A stretch of 64,000 bases of DNA from Bradyrhizobium ottawaense (GCF_900099825.1 NZ_LT629693.1:5653001-5717000), one strand, 5' to 3'. Shown: positions 45,808-55,279, numbered from the stretch's first letter. Numbers and translations are program-made. The notes: generated by a model from the letters alone, not told the origin.

Positions 45808-46997
45808 ACGTCAGGGCCGCCGATCCCCGCACTCATTCCGATAGTGAATTCCATTTTTCGGAGCAGCCGCAGTTATCCGAGGAGCTGCGGATGCTGCGCG
45901 AGCAGGTGCGCCGGTTTGTCGAGAAGGAAGTGGTACCCTATGGCGAGCAGTGGGAGCGCGACGGCAAGATCCCGCGCGAGATCTACCGCCGCATGGGCGC
46001 GCTTGGATTCCTCGGCATGCGTCACGCGGCCGAATATGGCGGCACCGATATGGGGCCGCTGGCGTCGATGGTGTGGGCGGAGGAACTCGGACGTTCGACC
46101 TTCGGCGGTTTCACCTCGTCGGTGCTGGTTCACACCGACATGTCGGCCGTTCACATCACCTTGCGCGGGACGCCGGAGCAAAAGCAGAAATATCTTCCCG
46201 CGATCATCCGAGGCGAGACCATCTGCTCGATCGCCGTCACCGAGCCCGATGCCGGCTCCGACGTTGCCGGGCTGAAGACGCGGGCCCGTCGCGACGGTGA
46301 TGACTGGGTGATCAACGGCGCGAAGATGTTCATCACCAACGCTGTCTATGGCGACATCCTGATCGTCGCCGCGCGCACCGATCCCGCCGCCAAGGGCAGC
46401 CGCGGCATTTCGCTGTTCATCGTCGAGCGGACGACGCCGGGCATCTCCGTGACCAAGCTCGACAAGCACGGCTGGCTTTGCTCCGACACCGCCGAGATCG
46501 CGTTCCAGGATGTCCGCATTCCCGCCGCAAACCTGCTGGGCGAGGAGAACCGCGGTTTCTATGGCATCATGGAGACCTTCGAGAACGAGCGGATCTGCAT
46601 CGGCGGCATCTGCGCCGGCGAATCCGCCAAGGCGATCGAACTGACCACCAACTACGTGAAGAGCCGCCAGGCGTTCGGGGGCCCGCTATGGAACCAGCAG
46701 GCGGTGCGGCTCAAGCTCGCCTCGCTCGCCACCAAGGCCGCGGCTGCCCGGGCGCTCGCCTATCATGCCGCCGAACTCGTCGAGGCCGGCAAGCCGTGCC
46801 CGCGCGAAGTCTCGATGGTGAAGGCGCTGTCGCCGGAAGTGCTGCACGAGGTCGTGCACGGCTGCCTGCAACTGCATGGCGGCACCGGCTTCATGCGGGG
46901 AACGCCGATCGAGCGGATGGTGCGCGATGCGCGGGTCCTGACCATCGGCGGCGGCGCCACCGAGGTCATGCTGGAAGAGGTCGCCAAGCGAATGTGA
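45804..46997 (+). CDS. Acyl-CoA dehydrogenase
   Basis: 397 aa, usual length. Three-domain ACAD with ITEPDAGSD-like IAVTEPDAGSDVAGLKTRA (FAD/substrate signature) and the second signature QLHGGTGFMRGTPIERMVRDARVLTIGGGATEVM at the C-terminus. It desaturates an acyl-CoA at C2-C3 and passes electrons to ETF. Last gene of the dioxygenase operon; the start overlaps the esterase stop. Confidence 0.94.
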   Translation: MNVRAADPRTHSDSEFHFSEQPQLSEELRMLREQVRRFVEKEVVPYGEQWERDGKIPREIYRRMGALGFLGMRHAAEYGGTDMGPLASMVWAEELGRSTFGGFTSSVLVHTDMSAVHITLRGTPEQKQKYLPAIIRGETICSIAVTEPDAGSDVAGLKTRARRDGDDWVINGAKMFITNAVYGDILIVAARTDPAAKGSRGISLFIVERTTPGISVTKLDKHGWLCSDTAEIAFQDVRIPAANLLGEENRGFYGIMETFENERICIGGICAGESAKAIELTTNYVKSRQAFGGPLWNQQAVRLKLASLATKAAAARALAYHAAELVEAGKPCPREVSMVKALSPEVLHEVVHGCLQLHGGTGFMRGTPIERMVRDARVLTIGGGATEVMLEEVAKRM

Positions 46998-47013
46998 GGG
47001 ATGCCGTTCCTTC

Positions 47014-47148
47014 ACCCCTCCCGCTTGCGGGGGGAGGTCGGATCGCATCGGAAGATGCGATCCGGGTGGGGGAACTCTCTCCACACGAACGGTCTGACTC
47101 GCGGCGGCACCCCCACCCCAACCCTCCCCCGCAAGCGGGAGAGGGAGC
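47014..47148. repeat. Palindromic intergenic repeat, family E copy 2
   Basis: CCCCTCCCGCTTGCGGGGGGAGG at the left and CCTCCCCCGCAAGCGGGAGAGGG at the right, as at 38188-38308, with GGATCGCATCGGAAGATGCGATCC inside. It fills the gap between the two convergent operons of the island and could end transcription from both sides. Confidence 0.85.
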
Positions 47149-47189
47149 CCACTGCCGTCGTGGCGGTGTGAGCGGGTCCGACCCGACCC

Positions 47190-48350
47190 TCAGTTCACCG
47201 GCTTAAAACTCAGCGTCGAGAACTCGGACTGCATGATCTGCAGCTTCTGGTTCGAGAACCGGACGCCGGGGCCGAAGCTGATCGGCGCCATGACACCGGT
47301 TTCGACGTTCTTGGTCTTTTCCAGCTCCGCGATGGTGCAGGCCCAGCTCGGCTCCTTGCCGCAGCGTCCGATCGCTTCAATCAAGACCTTGGCGGCGGCA
47401 TAACCGGTCATGCTGTAGCGGTTGATGCCTTTCATTTCGGCTTCCGGAAGCAGGCCCTTGGCCTTCTCCAGAAACGCCTTGCCGGCGCGACCAGCGAACG
47501 GCTCGACGTAATCGACGGCGTAGATGCCGTCGCCGGCAGGTCCCATCAGCTTCAGCACCGGCTCGACCCGTCCGGGCCAGAAGATGCCGACGACGGGCTT
47601 GATGTTGAGCTTCTCCAGCTCCTTCATCATCGCGATGTTCTCGCCGATAATGCCGCCGGCCAGAAATACCTCGGCGCCGGAATCCTTCAGCTGCAGCATG
47701 TCGGACGAGAAGTCCTGCTGGCCCTTTTTGTAGTTGCCGCTGTAGACCACGTTGAGCTTCTTGGCCTTGACCACGGTGTCGAAGCCGTCGCGCACGGTGA
47801 TGCCGTAATCGTCGTCCTGCGTGATCAGGCCCCATTTCTTGCCGGGGTTCTTGTCGGCGAGATAGTTGACGAGGTGGATGATGCCTTCCTCGTAGGATTG
47901 CCCGACCACGAACACGTTCTTGCGCGGCGGTTCCCAGAGGAATTTGACCGGCGCCACGTCGATGACGGTGGGGATCCCGGCCTTTTCCAGCACCGGCATC
48001 ACGGCGATGGATTGACCCGAGCCGGAGATGCCGAGCATGGCAAACACCTTGTCGACGTCGATCACCTTCTTGGCGCCCTGGATGGTGCGGGCGGTGACGT
48101 AGCCGTCGTCTTCGAGCACATATTTGATCTTGCGGCCGTTGATGCCGCCGGCGGCGTTGGCTTCCGCGATCGCGATCTTGTGGCCGATCGATGCGGCCAC
48201 GCCGAGCAGCGCCGGTGGGCCGGTCAAGGGTTCGACGTCGCCGATCAGGATTTCGGTGTCGGTGATCCCGGGATCGGCGGCCAGCGCGGGGCCGGTCGTG
48301 AGATACGCGCCCGCGAGCAACAGCGACGCGGTCGCCAGATATTTGATCAT
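47190..48350 (-). CDS. HAAT ABC transporter substrate-binding protein
   Basis: 386 aa with a signal peptide (MIKYLATASLLLAGAYLTTGPALAAD). Type I periplasmic-binding fold: ILIGDVEPLTGPPALLGVAASIGHKIAIAEAN and a late GYAAAKVLIEAIG. AGGAGGAAACA precedes the ATG. It is the last gene of the importer operon (transcribed from 55191 leftwards). Receptors of this type with an acyl-CoA ligase in the operon commonly bind aromatic or phenylpropanoid acids (knowledge of related operons; not shown here). Confidence 0.9.
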   Translation of the reverse strand: MIKYLATASLLLAGAYLTTGPALAADPGITDTEILIGDVEPLTGPPALLGVAASIGHKIAIAEANAAGGINGRKIKYVLEDDGYVTARTIQGAKKVIDVDKVFAMLGISGSGQSIAVMPVLEKAGIPTVIDVAPVKFLWEPPRKNVFVVGQSYEEGIIHLVNYLADKNPGKKWGLITQDDDYGITVRDGFDTVVKAKKLNVVYSGNYKKGQQDFSSDMLQLKDSGAEVFLAGGIIGENIAMMKELEKLNIKPVVGIFWPGRVEPVLKLMGPAGDGIYAVDYVEPFAGRAGKAFLEKAKGLLPEAEMKGINRYSMTGYAAAKVLIEAIGRCGKEPSWACTIAELEKTKNVETGVMAPISFGPGVRFSNQKLQIMQSEFSTLSFKPVN

Positions 48351-48381
48351 TGTTTCCTCCTCCTGATGGATTGCTTTTTTG

Positions 48382-49428
48382 TCAGTACCGAAGCGGCCAG
48401 TTCACCCACATTCGCCTGAGATCGTGCCAGGCACCGACCAGCCCGCGCGGCTGGAAGCGCAGGAACAGGATGATGACGAGGCCGTAGAGCATGCTCTTGA
48501 GTTCCTGCGCGCCGGTGGTGAACACAGCGTCCATCTGCGCGCTGAACAGGCTGAACACCAGCCGCGTCGCTTCCGGCAGCAGTACGATCAGGATGGTGCC
48601 GAGCACGGCGCCGAGCGCCGAGCCGAGCCCGCCGACGATCAGGATCGCCAGCGCCTCGATCGAGAGCAGGAACGGAAAGCCTTCGACGCTGACGAACGAC
48701 AGATAGATGCCGTACAGCGCGCCCGCGAGGCCGGTGATGAAGGCGGAGGTGACAAAGGCGAACAGCTTGTAGGCGTGCAGGTTGATGCCCATCACGCGGG
48801 CGGCGGTGTCGTTGTCGCGGATCGCGACGAACGCTCGCCCGACGCGGCTGCGGCGGATGTTGAGGGTGGCGAACAGCGTGAGCACGGCAAAGCCGAGGCA
48901 GAGATAGGTAAAGGCGGCATCGCCGTCGAAGCTGAGGCCAAACATTTCCGGCCGCTGCACCGAAATGCCGCGGGCGCCGTTGGTCAGCCACCGCGCTTCC
49001 AGGATCACGGTGTTGATGATGAAGGAAAATGCCAGCGTGGTGATGGCGAGATAAAGTCCCTTCAGTCGCAGCGACGGCGCGCCGACGATGAGGCTGGCGA
49101 GCGCCGGCACGATACCGGCGCCGAGGAAGCCGATCAGCGGATGCATGTGGTATTTCGAAACCAGCACCGCATAGGCGTAGGCGCCCGTGACGAGGAAACC
49201 GACATGGCCGAGCGAGATCAGCCCGGTATAGCCGGTCAGGATGTTCAGTCCCAGCGCGCCGACCCCGGTGATCAGGATGATCATCAGGAACGACAGCGCA
49301 TAGGAGTTCAGCACAAACGGTGCTGCGATCAGCGCCGCGACCAGCGCGGCCGACCACAGCCATACCGGCGGCGAATCCACCAGCGTGACGAGTTCGCCGT
49401 AGGTCTGCTTGAAATCTCCGGTACGCAT
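48382..49428 (-). CDS. HAAT ABC transporter permease, LivM-like
   Basis: 348 aa, about nine helices. GYTGLISLGHVGFLVTGAYAYAV is the LivM motif, and the coupling loop is RAFVAIRDNDTAARVMGINLHAYKLFAF. One nucleotide separates it from the LivH-like gene, so the two are co-translated. Confidence 0.93.
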   Translation of the reverse strand: MRTGDFKQTYGELVTLVDSPPVWLWSAALVAALIAAPFVLNSYALSFLMIILITGVGALGLNILTGYTGLISLGHVGFLVTGAYAYAVLVSKYHMHPLIGFLGAGIVPALASLIVGAPSLRLKGLYLAITTLAFSFIINTVILEARWLTNGARGISVQRPEMFGLSFDGDAAFTYLCLGFAVLTLFATLNIRRSRVGRAFVAIRDNDTAARVMGINLHAYKLFAFVTSAFITGLAGALYGIYLSFVSVEGFPFLLSIEALAILIVGGLGSALGAVLGTILIVLLPEATRLVFSLFSAQMDAVFTTGAQELKSMLYGLVIILFLRFQPRGLVGAWHDLRRMWVNWPLRY

Positions 49429-49429
49429 C

Positions 49430-50302
49430 TCAGACCCTCTCGATGTCGCGTTCGCCGAAGATGCCGAACGGACGTATCATCAGCACCACGATGATCATGG
49501 CAAAGCCCGCGACTTCCTTCATGCCGGAGCCGACATAGCCGCCGGCGAGATTCTCGGTGATCCCGATCAGGAGCCCGCCGAGGCCGGATCCGAGCACGGC
49601 GTCGAGGCCACCCAGGATCGTGGCCGGAAACGCCTTGAGCCCGAGCTGGAACATTGCCGGCGAGAGATCATAGGACAGCGCAAAGAACACGCCGCCGATA
49701 CCGGCGATGACGGAGGAGGCGGCCCAGGCCATCGCATGCACCCTTGTTGCGCTGATGCCCATCAAGAGCGCGGTGCGGTCGTCGGCGGCAACGGCGCGCA
49801 TCGCGACGCCGATCTTGCTGTAACGGAAGAATGCCCAGATCGCGGCGAGAAGTATGAGAAGCGTGACGATGACGGCGATTTGCCCGGTGCGGACGCCGAC
49901 CCCGCCGATCCGCACGATGGTGCGGCCGACGCCGATGTCGAGGCCGTGCGGGTAGGCATCCCAGATGAAGTTGATCGACGATCGCAAGATCACCGCCAGA
50001 CCAATGGTCACCATGACGGTGGCAAAGACCGGCTCGCCCAGCATCGGCCGCATCACCAGCCGCTCGATCACGAGGCCGAGCACGACGGCCGCGAGGATGG
50101 CGCCGAGCGCCACCACGACCACGTTGCCGCTGACCGTGGTCGAAATGGTCCAGGCGATATAGGCCGTGATCATGGTCATTTCGCCCTGTGCGAAATTGAC
50201 GAGGCCCGTGGACTTGTAGATCACCGCAAAGCCCATCGCGATCAGGCCATAGATGGCGCCGACCGCAAGGCCGGAGACCAGAAGCTGGATCAGATACTGC
50301 AT
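49430..50302 (-). CDS. HAAT ABC transporter permease, LivH-like
   Basis: 290 aa. VSGLAVGAIYGLIAMGFAVIYKSTGLVNFAQGEMTMITAYIA is the canonical LivH N-terminus. The ATG overlaps the stop of the acyl-CoA ligase gene (TGATG around 50300-50304). Confidence 0.93.
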   Translation of the reverse strand: MQYLIQLLVSGLAVGAIYGLIAMGFAVIYKSTGLVNFAQGEMTMITAYIAWTISTTVSGNVVVVALGAILAAVVLGLVIERLVMRPMLGEPVFATVMVTIGLAVILRSSINFIWDAYPHGLDIGVGRTIVRIGGVGVRTGQIAVIVTLLILLAAIWAFFRYSKIGVAMRAVAADDRTALLMGISATRVHAMAWAASSVIAGIGGVFFALSYDLSPAMFQLGLKAFPATILGGLDAVLGSGLGGLLIGITENLAGGYVGSGMKEVAGFAMIIVVLMIRPFGIFGERDIERV

Positions 50303-52236
50303 CAGCCCTCCGCCTGGTAGATGATGGCGAGTTCGCGCGCGAACTTCTTCTCGATCAAGGCGCGGCGGACCTTTTGCGTGGCGGTCAGCTCGCCGTCGTC
50401 GTGGTCGAGTTCCTTTTCCAGGATGGCGAAGCGGCGGATGTTCTCGACACGCGCGAAGCGCTTGTTGGTCTCGTTGACGACGCGCTCGACCAGCTCGTGC
50501 ACCTCGGCAAGCTGCGACAGCGACTTGTAGTTGGTGTAGGGCAGGGCCTTGTCGCGGGCCCAGCGCCCGACATTGTCGAAGTCGACCTGGATGATCGCGC
50601 CGAGATATTTCTTGGCCTCGCCGACCACGATTGCTTCCTTGATGAATTCGGAGTCCTTGAGCGCGTTCTCGATCTCGGAGGGGGCGATGTTCTTGCCGCC
50701 CGCGGTGATGATGATCGCCTTCTTGCGGTCGACCACCGTGATCTCGCCGTTATCCAGGACCTCGACGATGTCGCCGGTGCGCAGCCAGCCGCCCGGTTCC
50801 ACCGTGGCGGTCGAAGCCTTTTCGTCGAGGAAATAGCCTTTGAAGACGCCTGGATTGCGCAGCAGGATCTCGCCGTCGCTGTCGAGCTTCCATTCGGTGA
50901 GCGGCAGCGGCAAGCCGCAGCCGCCGAGCCGGTGATGGCTCCCGGTCTGGATGAAGGCGACCCCGCCGCTTTCGGTCAGTCCGTAGCCCTGCGAAACCGG
51001 GCGGCCGACGATGTCGAAGAAGCGCAGCGTCTCCGGCGAGATCGAGGCGCCGGCGCAGAGGCGGTGACGGCTGCGGGCAAAGCCGAGATGGCGCTGAATG
51101 TTGCGGAACAACGCGAGATACAGCAGCGCATAGCCGAGGCCGTCGAGCGACGTCGCGGTCCCGGCCTGCCGCCGGTCCGACAGCTTGCGGCCCCAGGCGA
51201 GGCAGGCTTTGACGAAGCGCTGGCGCAGCGCGCCGCTTTCGCCGAGCCGGAACAGGAAACCCTGCTGCAGTTTCTCGTAGATGCGGGGAACGCCGACGAA
51301 AAACGTAGGCGCAATCTCGCGGATGTTGAGCGCGACGGTGTCGATCGATTCCGCAAAGCTGACGGTGCCGCCGAGCACCAGATGCGTGACCTCGCCATAG
51401 CAGCGTTCAGCGACATGGCACAGCGGCAGGTAGCTCACGGCCTCGAACGGCTTGTCGGCGATCCCGACGGCTTCGGCGTAGATATAGGCGGCATAGACCA
51501 GGTTCCGATGCGTCAGCATCGCGCCCTTTGGCGGACCCGTCGTGCCTGACGTGTAGACCAGGATGGAGACGTCGTCGGGCGACGCCTGCGAAATCAGACG
51601 GTCGAGGGTTGCGTTGGCCTCAGGGTTTTCGAGGGCATAGGCCGTGCCGAGCTGGCACAGCTTCTCGAACGACATCAACTGCTGTTGCCGGTACTGCCGC
51701 AGGCCCTTGGTGTCGACGCACACAATGGCCTCGAGCGCCGGCAGGCCGTCATTGTTGGCGAGCGCGTCCAGCACCTTGTCGGTCTGTTCCTGATCGCCGG
51801 TGATGACGACGCGAGCGCCGGAGTGGCGGACGATGTATTGCAGTTCGACCCAGGGATTGGTCGGATAGATGCCGACCGCGACCGCGCCGATCATCTGGAC
51901 GCCGAGATCGGCATAAAACCATTCCGGCGTGTTCTCGCCGGCGATGGCGACGCGGTCACCCGGCTTGAGGCCGAGCGAAAGCAGGCCGAGAGCGACCGCG
52001 CGTGCGGTCTGGTAGTAATGGTCCCAGGAATAGGGATTCCAGATGCCGTATTCCTTTTCGCGCAACGCCAGTCTGTCGCCGTGCATCAGAGCGCGCTGAC
52101 GCAGCAGTTGCGGAATGGTGATGGCGGCGTTCTTCAGCGCGATCTGCAAAGAACTCATGTCGGCGCTGGACGGCGTCCGCGCCGAGCTCGATTGCATCGG
52201 CGGATGTTCGGTGCGTGGGCTTTCGAGGACCGACAT
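50302..52236 (-). CDS. Long-chain-type acyl-CoA ligase (AMP-forming, FAA1-like)
   Basis: About 644 aa (GTG 52239 adds one residue). AMP-binding motif YTSGTTGPPKGAML, adenylation motifs YGLTESGG and LRTGDIVEVLDNG, and the terminal Lys-containing ATQKVRR region. It forms an acyl-CoA from a free acid, ATP and CoA in the cytoplasm. Placement between the ATPase and permease genes of a complete importer suggests that the imported acid is activated at once. The size resembles ligases for long-chain or aryl-alkanoic acids rather than small benzoate ligases. Confidence 0.92.
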   Translation of the reverse strand: MSVLESPRTEHPPMQSSSARTPSSADMSSLQIALKNAAITIPQLLRQRALMHGDRLALREKEYGIWNPYSWDHYYQTARAVALGLLSLGLKPGDRVAIAGENTPEWFYADLGVQMIGAVAVGIYPTNPWVELQYIVRHSGARVVITGDQEQTDKVLDALANNDGLPALEAIVCVDTKGLRQYRQQQLMSFEKLCQLGTAYALENPEANATLDRLISQASPDDVSILVYTSGTTGPPKGAMLTHRNLVYAAYIYAEAVGIADKPFEAVSYLPLCHVAERCYGEVTHLVLGGTVSFAESIDTVALNIREIAPTFFVGVPRIYEKLQQGFLFRLGESGALRQRFVKACLAWGRKLSDRRQAGTATSLDGLGYALLYLALFRNIQRHLGFARSRHRLCAGASISPETLRFFDIVGRPVSQGYGLTESGGVAFIQTGSHHRLGGCGLPLPLTEWKLDSDGEILLRNPGVFKGYFLDEKASTATVEPGGWLRTGDIVEVLDNGEITVVDRKKAIIITAGGKNIAPSEIENALKDSEFIKEAIVVGEAKKYLGAIIQVDFDNVGRWARDKALPYTNYKSLSQLAEVHELVERVVNETNKRFARVENIRRFAILEKELDHDDGELTATQKVRRALIEKKFARELAIIYQAEG

Positions 52237-53036
52237 CACGCGCCCACCTTTGCCGCTTCGGCGCGGTGGCCGCCGAGATAGGCTTCCGCCACGGCCGGAT
52301 CGCGCCTAACCTCGGCGGGCGTGCCTTCGGCGATCTTGCGGCCGAAATTCAGCACATGCACGCGGTCGGAGATATCCATCACGATCCGCATTTCGTGTTC
52401 GATCATCAGGACGGTGATGCCGAGCTCCTCGCGGATATCCAGCACAAAGCGGGCGATGTCCTCGGTCTCCTCCTGGTTCATGCCTGAGACCATTTCATCG
52501 AGCAGCAGCAGTTTCGGCTCGCAGGCCAGCGCCCGCGCCAGCTCGACTCGCTTTTGCTGGCCGTAGGACAGGGTGCCGACGATGGCGTCGCGGATATGCT
52601 CGATCTCGAGGAATTCGATGATTTCCTCGACCCGCTGCCTGGCTTCGATTTCCTCGCGTCGGGTGCGGCCGAAGAAGATCACGGCATCGAGCACGTTGGA
52701 GCGCAGATGGGTATGCCGGCCGGTCAGGATGTTCTCGACCACGGTGCCGTGCTTGAACAGCGCGAGGTTCTGGAAGGTCCGGCCGATGCCTTTGGCAGCG
52801 AAGCGCGAGGGCGAGACGGCGGCCATGTCGGTGCCGTCAAACACGATACGGCCGCCGCTCGGCCGCAGCACGCCGGAAATCATGTTGAACAAAGTGGTCT
52901 TGCCGGCGCCGTTTGGCCCGATCACGCTGCAAATTTCGCCTGTAGTCACCGCAAGACTGACATCGGCCACCGCCTGCAGGCCGCCGAACCGCTTGCTGAG
53001 ATTTTCGATCCTGAGCAGGGAGGTCACGACAGCCAC
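52236..53036 (-). CDS. HAAT ABC transporter ATP-binding protein, LivG-like
   Basis: 266 aa from GTG 53036; GTG 53027 would overlap the previous stop as GTGA and is also plausible. Walker A GPNGAGKT, signature LSYGQQKR and Walker B LLLLDEMVSGMNQEE are intact. Tight overlaps on both sides mark it as an internal operon gene. Confidence 0.93.
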   Translation of the reverse strand: MAVVTSLLRIENLSKRFGGLQAVADVSLAVTTGEICSVIGPNGAGKTTLFNMISGVLRPSGGRIVFDGTDMAAVSPSRFAAKGIGRTFQNLALFKHGTVVENILTGRHTHLRSNVLDAVIFFGRTRREEIEARQRVEEIIEFLEIEHIRDAIVGTLSYGQQKRVELARALACEPKLLLLDEMVSGMNQEETEDIARFVLDIREELGITVLMIEHEMRIVMDISDRVHVLNFGRKIAEGTPAEVRRDPAVAEAYLGGHRAEAAKVGA

Positions 53037-53878
53037 CGTTTGCGCCGCTTGTAGTGCTTGACGTCGCGCAGGCTCTTGCGCCCGGCGTTGGAGACGCCGA
53101 GGTAGAATTCCTGTACGTCCTCATTGGCGGCGAGTTTCTTTGCCGAGCCGTCGAGGACGACGCGGCCAGTCTCCAGGATGTAGCCGTAGTCGGCGATATC
53201 GAGCGCGCGCTGGGCGTTCTGCTCGACCAGCAACACCGTCATCTTCATCTCGTCGCGCAGCTTGGCGATCACTTCATAGATGCGATCGATGATCAACGGC
53301 GCGAGGCCGAGCGACGGTTCGTCGAGCGCGAGCAACACCGGATCGGTCATCAAGGCGCGGCCGATCGCCAGCATCTGCTGCTCGCCGCCGGACATGTAGC
53401 CCGCGATCTGGTCGCGGCGTTCGAACAGGCGTGGGAACAGCGAAAACACCTTTTCGCGGCGGTCGCGCGCCTCGGCGGCGGTCCTGGTGTAGCCGCCCAT
53501 CTGCAGGTTTTCGTCGATCGTCAGCGCCGGAAACACCCGGCGGCCCTCCGGCACCTGGACGATGCCGCGCCGCACCAGCTCGTCGGGCGCGAGGTGATGC
53601 ACGTCCTCGCCGCGGAAGCGGATCGTGCCGTTCTCGATCACGCCTTCCTCGGTGTAGAGAATGCCCGACATCGCCTTCAACAGCGTCGACTTGCCGGCAC
53701 CGTTGGAGCCGAGCAAAGCGACGATGCCGCCTTCGGGAACCGCAATGCTGACGTCGCGGATCGCCTCGATGGCGTTGTCATAGACGATGCGGATATTGCG
53801 GAATTCGAGCAGGCATGACGGATCGGGCGCTCCCTTTGCGCCGCCGATCGTTGCCTGCGTCGGGATGGCTGCCGGCAT
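53024..53878 (-). CDS. HAAT ABC transporter ATP-binding protein, LivF-like
   Basis: 284 aa from ATG 53878. About 25 extra residues precede the ABC domain. Walker A GSNGAGKS, signature MSGGEQQM and Walker B LLALDEPSLGLAP. A C-terminal basic tail (GRKSLRDVKHYKRRKRW) extends beyond normal LivF. The start overlaps the stop of the FAD oxidoreductase gene, which confirms co-transcription. Confidence 0.92.
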   Translation of the reverse strand: MPAAIPTQATIGGAKGAPDPSCLLEFRNIRIVYDNAIEAIRDVSIAVPEGGIVALLGSNGAGKSTLLKAMSGILYTEEGVIENGTIRFRGEDVHHLAPDELVRRGIVQVPEGRRVFPALTIDENLQMGGYTRTAAEARDRREKVFSLFPRLFERRDQIAGYMSGGEQQMLAIGRALMTDPVLLALDEPSLGLAPLIIDRIYEVIAKLRDEMKMTVLLVEQNAQRALDIADYGYILETGRVVLDGSAKKLAANEDVQEFYLGVSNAGRKSLRDVKHYKRRKRWLS

Positions 53879-55191
53879 CACGCGTGGCTCGACCGCGGCA
53901 GGGGCTGCCGCTGCGCCAGGATCGCGTCGGTGACGAGCTTTGCGGTTTCCGCGCAGGCCTGGGTGCCGCCATTGCCATATTGCTTCACGGCGTCGCCGAC
54001 GCACCATAGCCCGTCGATGCCGGTCTCGCGCGGCAGGTCGTATCCGGCGCAACTGCGCTGGGCCGGCCAGTCGTCGCGCATGACGCGGATCGACAGGATT
54101 TTAGCCTGGGCAAAGTTCGGGAATTGCTCGCGCAGATCCATCAGCGCCAGTTCGACCTCGGCATCTGAATCGAAATCGCCGAGCGCCGGGACCGGCACGG
54201 CATAGGCGACATAGAGATGCCAGCCCGGCGGCGCGAGCTCAGGGCAGGTGGCCGAAAGGTTCGCCATGTTGCAGAGCCGCCGCGTCTTGCCGAAGGTGAC
54301 GATGCCGGGATGGGAGATCAGCGGCTCGCGGCTGGCGATATTGATGACGATGTTCGCGGCCGGACGCAGACCGGTCCGCACTTGCGCCACATAAGCCGGC
54401 GGGAAAGCGGCTGCGCCGCCGAGTGCCACGGTGGCCTTGGGGCCGGCATTGCTGATGACGAGCGCGGTCTCGATCCGTATCCTCTGGCCATCGCGCAGGA
54501 CGGTCACGCCATCGACGCGGCCGTCGGTGGAGTGGATCTCGACTGCCGGCGTCGACAGCCAGATATCGCCGTTGCGCTTGATGGCGGTTGCCAGCGCGTT
54601 CCAGACGCCGATCGTGCCTTGCGGGCAAAAGCCGAAGCGCTTGAAGGCGCCCTTGCTGGTAAAATAGGTCAGGAAGGCGCGCGCCGGCAGTTCGTCGGCG
54701 TTGCAGGCGAAGATCGCCGCGCACAGGTTGCGGAAGATCGCGTGCACCGACGCATTGCTGGTGTAGGTCTTGAGCCAGTCCTCGGTCGATTGCCGCCCAT
54801 CGGGGAGGTTGCCGGAGCGGGCGTCGGCAAATTTCTCCAGGATGCGCGAGGCCTGTTTGGTCAGTTGGCCGAGCAGCAGCGACCAGCCGCCGCGGCCGAC
54901 ATCGATCAGCTTGCCGTCGATGAAGAAGGAGCTGGCCGGCTCCGGCGTGCGGATATCGAGGGGCGCGCCGACGGTATTGAAGGTCTCCTCGAACACCCCG
55001 CCCAGTTCGATCGCGATGGCGCCGATATTGACGGTGAAACCGTCGATCTGCTCGGTCGAGGCACGGCCGCCGATCCGGTCCTTGTCATCGACGACGAGGG
55101 TATGGAGCCCGGCATGGGCCAGCCGCGCGGCGGCGCAGAGCCCGCCGGCGCCGGCCCCGATTACGACAGCATCTGCCCGAACGACCGTCAT
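53878..55191 (-). CDS. FAD-dependent oxidoreductase, phytoene-desaturase/amine-oxidase-like
   Basis: 437 aa from ATG 55191 (GGAGG 4-5 nt upstream). The N-terminus has the FAD dinucleotide motif VIGAGAGGLCAAARLAHAG and RIGGRAST, and the C-terminus has WCVGDAVKQYGNGGTQACAETAKL. This pattern is COG1233-like (carotenoid desaturases, isomerases, saturases). No carotenoid gene is nearby. As the first gene of the importer-ligase operon it more likely oxidises or dehydrogenates the acid being degraded (inference). Confidence 0.85.
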   Translation of the reverse strand: MTVVRADAVVIGAGAGGLCAAARLAHAGLHTLVVDDKDRIGGRASTEQIDGFTVNIGAIAIELGGVFEETFNTVGAPLDIRTPEPASSFFIDGKLIDVGRGGWSLLLGQLTKQASRILEKFADARSGNLPDGRQSTEDWLKTYTSNASVHAIFRNLCAAIFACNADELPARAFLTYFTSKGAFKRFGFCPQGTIGVWNALATAIKRNGDIWLSTPAVEIHSTDGRVDGVTVLRDGQRIRIETALVISNAGPKATVALGGAAAFPPAYVAQVRTGLRPAANIVINIASREPLISHPGIVTFGKTRRLCNMANLSATCPELAPPGWHLYVAYAVPVPALGDFDSDAEVELALMDLREQFPNFAQAKILSIRVMRDDWPAQRSCAGYDLPRETGIDGLWCVGDAVKQYGNGGTQACAETAKLVTDAILAQRQPLPRSSHA

Positions 55192-55250
55192 TCCACCTCC
55201 CAAAGCGTGCTGCCCGGTTGATCCGGGCTGTCCTTGATTTAGATCATTGT

Positions 55251-55279
55251 ATTATAATCCGACTGGCCGTTCAAATAAT
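55251..55279 (-). promoter_or_regulatory. Shared regulatory element and -10 box of the importer operon
   Basis: Reading on the minus strand, 55279-55254 matches 41399-41424 at 24 of 26 bases, and TATAAT (55256-55251) forms a perfect -10 at its downstream end. A repressor bound here would cover the promoter. It lies 60 nt from the FAD oxidoreductase start and 150 nt from the divergent TetR gene. Confidence 0.75.

Noticed and set aside
53024..54052. Longer 342-codon version of the LivF-like protein
   Set aside because: The extra N-terminus overlaps the FAD oxidoreductase gene and is Arg-rich shadow sequence; ATG 53878 fits the overlapping stop/start pattern of the operon.
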